From CAZQYB01 sp964597535 (GTDB taxonomy: Bacteria; Planctomycetota; Phycisphaerae; Sedimentisphaerales; Anaerobacaceae), in NCBI GenBank assembly GCA_964597535.1, contig CAZQYB010000040.1:1-18249 (forward strand): a stretch of 18,249 nucleotides of DNA, given 5' to 3'. The stretch's first letter is position 1. The number at the start of each line of letters is the position of its first letter. Under the pieces are notes generated by a model that was not told the origin of the DNA, ran no database searches, and was given only the letters and a program-made list of their open reading frames with translations. This document shows, piece by piece, positions 13,554 to 18,249 of this stretch. The position numbers were made by a program, and so were the translations under genes.

Positions 13554-16500
13554 TTACTTAAGCAATTCACCAAGACCCTCAAATATTTTCTCTTTAAGCC
13601 GGTCCTCTAACTGCCGCCTCAATTGCAGCTTCAATTGCTGCTCTAGCAGCTTACCCACATCAAGTTCGGGCTTGTCGATTGTTCCTTTAAGTGGTATCGA
13701 AATTCTTTCCCCGACTCCTTCCTCACCAACTCTCACCGTCCTGCCATCCAGAGTATAGGGCAAAGTCACAATCATATCCAAACTCTTATCCAGCCCGATA
13801 ACGCCCTTGAAGTTGACCGGATTGTCGCCGACATCTACCTGCATATCGTCATATCGAAGAAAGCCGTTTTGCAAAACAAATCTTGTCGGATGCACTTTAA
13901 TATTTTGGTCTCTAAGCCTTAAGCCACCCAAGGAAAGAAGCTGGCTGAGCAAATCCGACGCCGAAAGACGGACATTGTCCGCCGAGATGGTGCCGATTAT
14001 TTCAAGCTCGTTCTCTGGTGTACCTCGCAACGGCAGCGCAAGCCGTTCACAATTAAAGTTACCCGCGCCGCTGACGTTGAACGCGTTCGCGAAAATAGGG
14101 CTTACATACACTAAAAACTCCCTGGATATCTCATCGTTGAGTTGAACTCCCTCTGCTATTTGAATCGGTCCCAGCGTCACTAACAGTCTCGGCTTCTGCT
14201 TGAAATCCGCCTCGCCGACAAATCTAAATGTCCCGTTGTTAACTTTTGACGAAAACTGAGAAATAGTAAAGAGACCTTTCACAATCTCAATATCGGCCTC
14301 GGCCGGGCTAAAAGTCAGCCCCTTGTAATAGGCCCAATCAAATCCCAGCTTGCCTTCCGTGCTCAGATTCGCCAACAGCTCCGCTCTCTTACCCGCAGGA
14401 TATTCGCTGGAAAACTCAATAGTCTGTTTCCTTTCACCCTTAAACTTAAGACCCTCCGGCAAAAATGGCCCCGCAATAGTGCTGACAGCCGACAAGTCAT
14501 ATTCGCAATCCACCTGTCCCTTTAATTTCGTCGTCCCCTCTTTAGTCGTTTCAATGAAATTGCCTTTGCGAACCTTTATTTGAGGACTAATCAATTGTAG
14601 CTCTTTAACAGCGATGGATTTCTCAGCCGGATTAATCTCAGCATCGAAAATAACCAGTACCTGCTCCTGCTCAAGAGGCTCCTGTCCCGGATAAAGTACC
14701 TTAAGATTCTTGACTCTCGTCGAGTCAGTCACGACCCGATAGCTGCCTTTTTTAGAGCTGACAGAGATATTCGATTTAGCGATTCCCGACAACTGCATCT
14801 TTTTGGGCAAAGACCCAAACAGCACCGCAAAGGGCCGAAGCTTCTCAAGGTCAACATCGTTCGCGGAAACTGCCAGCTCCATCGATTTCTGCGCTTTTTT
14901 ACCCAACGGCACGACCGAATCTTTTATGCTGACCTGCCCAAAACTTGCCTTCGCATTTATGAAAGTAACGTTAACAATATCTTTGGCCGTATCAGCAACG
15001 AAAGAAAAATCCATATCGGCCTTCGGCTCGAACGCTGTTACCCCTTCCGCTGAGGTTAATCGAAGATTCTTAACCACCGATGAGCCGGCAGCGGTAATTC
15101 TATCTTTGCCGCTGGACACTTCGCCCTTGCTGAAAAGCTCGCCAGCCATCCGGTATTGCACTAAACCTGCGAACGGTCCCAACTCCGACTGCAGCTTCGC
15201 CAAATCCACGAACTGTCCCAGCTCCGACTGCAGCTTCGCCAAATCCACATCGGCACTGTATCGCAGCAGCTTGCTCGTCCCTGCGCAACTAATATCACCG
15301 AACGCAGCCGACACATTTAACTTATCAAAGTTTATACCGCTCTTATCTGACGTTATTTCCACCGCCGCCACGACCGGTTCTGATATTGCAATCTCCTTTC
15401 CGTTCACCACGCCGGCCAATCCGACAAGACGTCCCCGGCCGCTAATTTGTTTTCGCCCCTCCTTGGCGAACGTCTCAATGTCACCGCTCAAGCGCCCCGA
15501 AGTTACCTTCACACCTTCCTTCACACCAAATGTCCGCGGCATCTGCGACAAAGCCGCAGCCAAATTGCAGTCAAATGTGCCGCTTAAGCTGTATGCTGAG
15601 TTGGGCTTTACAAACTCAGACAATGATTTGAATGTTTTGGGAACAAACCCGCTCGCCTCGGCATCCAACCAATCACTGTGAATCTCAAGCTTATCAATAT
15701 TTATTATTTCCTTCTCACTGCGCAGTTTCATACCAACGTCCAAAACGCCGGTTTTCAATCGGTCGCCTTTCAACTTGTCGCCGGATATATCCAAGTCCTT
15801 TCCTTTAATAGTGCCGCTCAAATCTTTAATTCGCCCATCTTTAATCTCGCTCCTCAAATCAGCCGAAATCCTGCCTTCGGCTCGAATCTCAATCCCACCT
15901 AATGCAAAAATCGGCTCTAAAGACCCGAGGTCCAAATCGTTGACCTCAACAGTAAAATCACCGCTGGTCCCCTTAAAAGTCCAGCCGGCTTTCTTCTTCA
16001 GAATAACCTGACCTTCAGCGCTGACCTTCGACTCTTTACCTTTATCCACCACCGCTATATCTATGTTGAAATTCGTCTGCTGTCCCGGCGGACGCAAATT
16101 CACCTTCGACTCTATCTGCGAAAGCTCAACAGTTTTAGCTCCTGCATCGGTCACTTTCAAATTGCCTCCGGTTACTATTATGTCGGCCTTCCTGATTGGC
16201 AGGGCAACCGGCTTCCGCCTTTTACTCTCTCGTATCTCACTGGCCTCCTTTGGCCGCTGTTCTTTGAGATTTACCTCCACTTTCGGCTCAAAGATTTCAG
16301 TTCTCCCAAAGCTTAAATCGCCCGTCAAAATGGAACCATAGTGGGGCCTTGTAACAATTCGTTTTATCTCGACCAGGATTTGTTCGGCACTGTTGTTAAA
16401 GCTAAAGTCCAAAATCCTGACGCCTTTCCACCAGCTCATTGAAAGACTGCTAAAGTCTGCTTCGCCGTCGATGGAATCGTTGATTTTGGCTAATATTATC

Positions 16501-16646
16501 TTCCGCCCCTTTTTGCTCGACACAAACGCAGGCACAAGAAAAACCACTAACAAAATCAAAACCGCTAAAAGTGCCAATGCCAGCTTCAGGATTCTTTTTT
16601 TGCTTTTCTTCCCCCGCCCCGCCTTGGAATCTTTTTCAACCCGCAT
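13554..16646 (-). CDS. AsmA-like envelope protein
   Basis: A 1030-residue protein anchored by one N-terminal membrane helix (about 19-42) after a very basic head (RGKKSKKRILK). The rest is predicted to be periplasmic and consists of beta-rich repeats such as ITVSAAFGD-like and KELQLISPQIKV strands. The C-terminal region, with GTISADNVRLSASDLLSQLL, NFKGVIGLDKSLDMIVTLPY and PLKGTIDKPELDV, is typical of AsmA/TamB-type proteins. These are thought to bridge the envelope and move lipids or aid outer-membrane assembly, which fits a two-membrane bacterium. It ends in a coiled basic tail (QQLKLQLRRQLEDRLKEK). Residues 467-492 are a tandem duplication of VDLAKLQSELG-F. GGGGGA stands about nine bases before ATG 16646. 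It lies 100 bases after frr and 58 before the yihY-like gene. Confidence 0.85.
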   Translation of the reverse strand: MRVEKDSKAGRGKKSKKRILKLALALLAVLILLVVFLVPAFVSSKKGRKIILAKINDSIDGEADFSSLSMSWWKGVRILDFSFNNSAEQILVEIKRIVTRPHYGSILTGDLSFGRTEIFEPKVEVNLKEQRPKEASEIRESKRRKPVALPIRKADIIVTGGNLKVTDAGAKTVELSQIESKVNLRPPGQQTNFNIDIAVVDKGKESKVSAEGQVILKKKAGWTFKGTSGDFTVEVNDLDLGSLEPIFALGGIEIRAEGRISADLRSEIKDGRIKDLSGTIKGKDLDISGDKLKGDRLKTGVLDVGMKLRSEKEIINIDKLEIHSDWLDAEASGFVPKTFKSLSEFVKPNSAYSLSGTFDCNLAAALSQMPRTFGVKEGVKVTSGRLSGDIETFAKEGRKQISGRGRLVGLAGVVNGKEIAISEPVVAAVEITSDKSGINFDKLNVSAAFGDISCAGTSKLLRYSADVDLAKLQSELGQFVDLAKLQSELGPFAGLVQYRMAGELFSKGEVSSGKDRITAAGSSVVKNLRLTSAEGVTAFEPKADMDFSFVADTAKDIVNVTFINAKASFGQVSIKDSVVPLGKKAQKSMELAVSANDVDLEKLRPFAVLFGSLPKKMQLSGIAKSNISVSSKKGSYRVVTDSTRVKNLKVLYPGQEPLEQEQVLVIFDAEINPAEKSIAVKELQLISPQIKVRKGNFIETTKEGTTKLKGQVDCEYDLSAVSTIAGPFLPEGLKFKGERKQTIEFSSEYPAGKRAELLANLSTEGKLGFDWAYYKGLTFSPAEADIEIVKGLFTISQFSSKVNNGTFRFVGEADFKQKPRLLVTLGPIQIAEGVQLNDEISREFLVYVSPIFANAFNVSGAGNFNCERLALPLRGTPENELEIIGTISADNVRLSASDLLSQLLSLGGLRLRDQNIKVHPTRFVLQNGFLRYDDMQVDVGDNPVNFKGVIGLDKSLDMIVTLPYTLDGRTVRVGEEGVGERISIPLKGTIDKPELDVGKLLEQQLKLQLRRQLEDRLKEKIFEGLGELLK
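15171..15248 (-). repeat. 39-bp in-frame tandem duplication in the AsmA-like gene
   Basis: Copies 15171-15209 and 15210-15248 differ at two of 39 positions. Each encodes 13 residues, VDLAKLQSELGQF and VDLAKLQSELGPF, so the reading frame is kept. The near identity points to a recent slippage or recombination event. Confidence 0.92.
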
Positions 16647-16682
16647 CGTTTAATCCCCCAAAAGATAGTTAAAGTTGCTTAG

Positions 16683-16705
16683 CCCCGGTTTCAGTTTCGC
16701 CGGGG
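16683..16705. other. Hairpin between frr and the AsmA-like gene
   Basis: CCCCGG (16683-16688) and CCGGGG (16700-16705) form a 6-bp GC stem with an 11-base loop, about 40 bases after the frr stop on the minus strand. The bases that follow (CTAAGCAACTTTAAC) are only weakly U-rich, so it is at best a partial terminator or a processing site. Confidence 0.4.
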
Positions 16706-16746
16706 GTCTCCGATATAGCAGAAAATAAATACTTGCTTTGCCAGAA

Positions 16747-17307
16747 TCAATCGAGCATTATCTCGTCGGATTTATCTCTGATTATTGAATCGACCTTGTC
16801 GGTGTGCTCTTTGGTGATATCATCGATTTGCTTCTTGCCTTTCTCCAGGTCGTCTTCCGAGATAAGCTTGTCTTTCTGCTCTTTTTCGAGCTGCTTGTTT
16901 GCTTCTCTGCGTATGTTACGAATACTGACTTTTGTCTGTTCGCCGGCCTGTTTGGCCTGGGCGGCAAGCTGTTTTCTCCTCTCCTCACTCAGAGGCGGAA
17001 CGTTCAGCCGTATCAGCTTTCCCTCCACAACCGGCGCAATGCTCAAATCGCTGCTTCTGATTGCTTTTTCAATCTCTTTGACCGAAGCCGGGTCAAACGG
17101 TTTAATCACAACCGTATCTGCCTGTGGCGTCGCCAGAGTTGCCATCTGTTTCAGCGGCGTAGGCGTCCCGTAGTAATCGACCTTTATATTCTCAACCAGC
17201 CCCGTCGAAGCCCTTCCTGTCCGAACCGATTTTAATTCATTATGCAGAACTTCAACCGCCTTTTTCATCTTCGATTCGCTCTCCTGGATGATTTTTTTAG
17301 TAGGCAT
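16747..17307 (-). CDS. frr: Ribosome recycling factor
   Basis: A 186-residue protein of exactly the usual length that splits post-termination ribosomes with EF-G. The family features are plain: an N-terminal helix with VLHNELKSVRTGRAS, then VDYYGTPTPLKQMATL, VVIKPFDPASVKEIEKAI, LIRLNVPPLSEERRKQL and the C-terminal helix VSIRNIRREANKQLEKEQKDK. GGAG stands close before the ATG at 17307. It follows pyrH after 81 bases, the usual bacterial order. Confidence 0.98.
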   Translation of the reverse strand: MPTKKIIQESESKMKKAVEVLHNELKSVRTGRASTGLVENIKVDYYGTPTPLKQMATLATPQADTVVIKPFDPASVKEIEKAIRSSDLSIAPVVEGKLIRLNVPPLSEERRKQLAAQAKQAGEQTKVSIRNIRREANKQLEKEQKDKLISEDDLEKGKKQIDDITKEHTDKVDSIIRDKSDEIMLD

Positions 17308-17388
17308 CTACAATCTCCGCAATTGTTAATATTCAGCCGCTATCATTTCCTGCTCTGTCACCGCCGCCGAAACAAAGCAGTCCATTCA

Positions 17389-18108
17389 CTACACAGAAAT
17401 TAATGTCCCCACCTGCTCGCCGCAAAGCGCCTTCGTTATGTTGCCCTCTTTGAATATATTCAAAACGATAATCGGTATATTGTTGTCCCGGCAGAGGCTT
17501 ATTGCTGAATGGTCCATTATTCGCAGGTTCTTCCTCAGTACGTCATCGTAAGATAATTTCTCGAACAATTTCGCATCCGGATTCTTTTCGGGGTCATCGC
17601 TGTAAACACCATCGACCTTTGTCGCCTTTACAACCACGTCCGCTTCAAGTTCCGAAGCCCTCAAAGCCGCACACGTATCGGTCGTGAAGAAAGGATTTCC
17701 CGTCCCGCCGGCTAATATCGCAACCCTTCCCTGCTCAAGGTGCCGAAGGGCCCTTCTGCGAATAAACTTTTCGCACATCGCCGATACTTCTATCGCGCTC
17801 AAAACCCTCGTCGGCTGACCCAGTCCCTCAAGCATCTCCTGCAGCGCACAGGCGTTGATAATGGTCGCCAACATTCCCATATAATCGGCTGTGTTTCTGG
17901 GTATTTTGCTTACCTTCGCAAAGTTCTCCCCTCTGATGAAATTCCCCGCCCCGACCACAATCGCCACCGCCGGCCCAAGCTTGCAAATCTGCAGTATCCT
18001 CTCTGCAATCGATTTAAGCGAATCACCGTCAATACCAACGCCCCCCGGCCCGCAAAAGCTCTCCCCCGAAAGCTTCAACAACACTCGATTATATTTGCTC
18101 TTCGCCAT
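17389..18108 (-). CDS. pyrH: UMP kinase
   Basis: A 239-residue amino-acid-kinase-fold enzyme that phosphorylates UMP to UDP. Visible motifs are LLKLSGESF (10-18) at the phosphate site, VVGAGNFIRG (51-60, where many homologues have GGGN), NTADYMGMLATIINACAL (72-89), GGTGNPFFTTDTCAALRA (134-151) and VVKATKVDGVYSDDP (159-173). It acts in pyrimidine nucleotide synthesis as a hexamer. GAGAAAAAG precedes the ATG at 18108. It begins 30 bases after tsf and is followed by frr. Confidence 0.97.
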   Translation of the reverse strand: MAKSKYNRVLLKLSGESFCGPGGVGIDGDSLKSIAERILQICKLGPAVAIVVGAGNFIRGENFAKVSKIPRNTADYMGMLATIINACALQEMLEGLGQPTRVLSAIEVSAMCEKFIRRRALRHLEQGRVAILAGGTGNPFFTTDTCAALRASELEADVVVKATKVDGVYSDDPEKNPDAKLFEKLSYDDVLRKNLRIMDHSAISLCRDNNIPIIVLNIFKEGNITKALCGEQVGTLISV

Positions 18109-18138
18109 CTTTTTCTCGACAGCTTAAAACTATATTCA

Positions 18139-18249
18139 TTACCCGACATCAAATCGCACAAATCTTTTTATCTTCGCTTCGCCCCCCGCCTGCTTGGCCG
18201 CCTCATCCAAAACCTGCGCAACGGATTTGCTGTCGTCCTTGACAAATCG
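18139..18249 (-). CDS. tsf: Elongation factor Ts, C-terminal end (cut by window edge)
   Basis: The last 36 residues and the TAA stop are visible on the minus strand: RFVKDDSKSVAQVLDEAAK, then QAGGEAKIKRFVRFDVG. The closing pattern FVKD..KSVAQVL.E......I..FVRF.VG is the standard end of EF-Ts, the GDP/GTP exchange factor of EF-Tu. Its place directly before pyrH and frr supports the call; rpsB would be expected just outside the window. Confidence 0.93.
   Translation of the reverse strand, partial: RFVKDDSKSVAQVLDEAAKQAGGEAKIKRFVRFDVG

Noticed and set aside
14803..15681. 292-codon plus-strand frame opposite the AsmA-like gene
   Set aside because: Its composition (Ser, Pro, Thr rich with no motif) is that of an antisense shadow. 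The minus-strand frame is continuous, has a membrane anchor and matches AsmA-like proteins.
1..18249. CRISPR array, tRNA or rRNA genes, toxin-antitoxin or phage defence system
   Set aside because: I looked through the spacers and reading frames and saw no regularly spaced direct repeats, tRNA T-arm signature with matching acceptor stem, or defence-type protein.

Overview
The window reads as a piece of a mid-GC bacterial chromosome, most likely a planctomycete of the Phycisphaerae / Sedimentisphaerales type. This placement is an inference from the tsf-pyrH-frr order followed by a large AsmA-like protein, the protein styles, and several short palindromic repeat families in the spacers. It was not tested by phylogeny. 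The genes are mostly housekeeping. I see no CRISPR array, rRNA, tRNA, phage gene or transposase gene.

Left part (1-3494). The 5' end of a gene resembling mfd (transcription-repair coupling factor) leaves the window on the minus strand. It diverges from a plus-strand pair, a DUF1015 protein and a class V aminotransferase. Good sigma70-like promoters lie on both sides of the divergent spacer. The pair is split by a double palindromic repeat and ends at a convincing intrinsic terminator. Next comes a 101-bp element with perfect 14-bp terminal inverted repeats and a TAA flank on both sides, which looks like a MITE.

Middle (3495-7154). A periplasmic HtrA/DegP-type protease is followed by a SAM-dependent methyltransferase and a bile acid:sodium symporter family transporter. 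The 4989-5328 spacer is unexplained.

Spacer 7155-7636 and operon 7637-12164. The spacer is packed with interspersed repeats and ends in an extended -10 promoter. Six plus-strand genes follow with little or no spacing: aspartate-semialdehyde dehydrogenase (asd), tRNA pseudouridine synthase A (truA), a GT4 glycosyltransferase, a DUF3795 Cys-rich protein with an unusual Tat/lipoprotein leader, a YjbQ/UPF0047 protein and a LysE-type exporter. They are probably one transcript with mixed functions.

Right part (12170-18249, minus strand). Reading from the right edge: the end of tsf, then pyrH, frr, a 1030-residue AsmA-like envelope protein and a YihY/BrkB-type membrane protein. Translation-cycle genes and envelope genes therefore share one direction and possibly one transcript. 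This block meets the plus-strand operon tail to tail with five bases between stop codons.

The items most worth a second look are the MITE-like element before htrA, the Tat-lipoprotein DUF3795 protein with a well-placed internal start, the recent 39-bp in-frame duplication in the AsmA-like gene, the DUF1015-aminotransferase pair as a possible serine-metabolism unit, and the pile-up of repeat families in the spacers. I found no convincing new multi-gene system.
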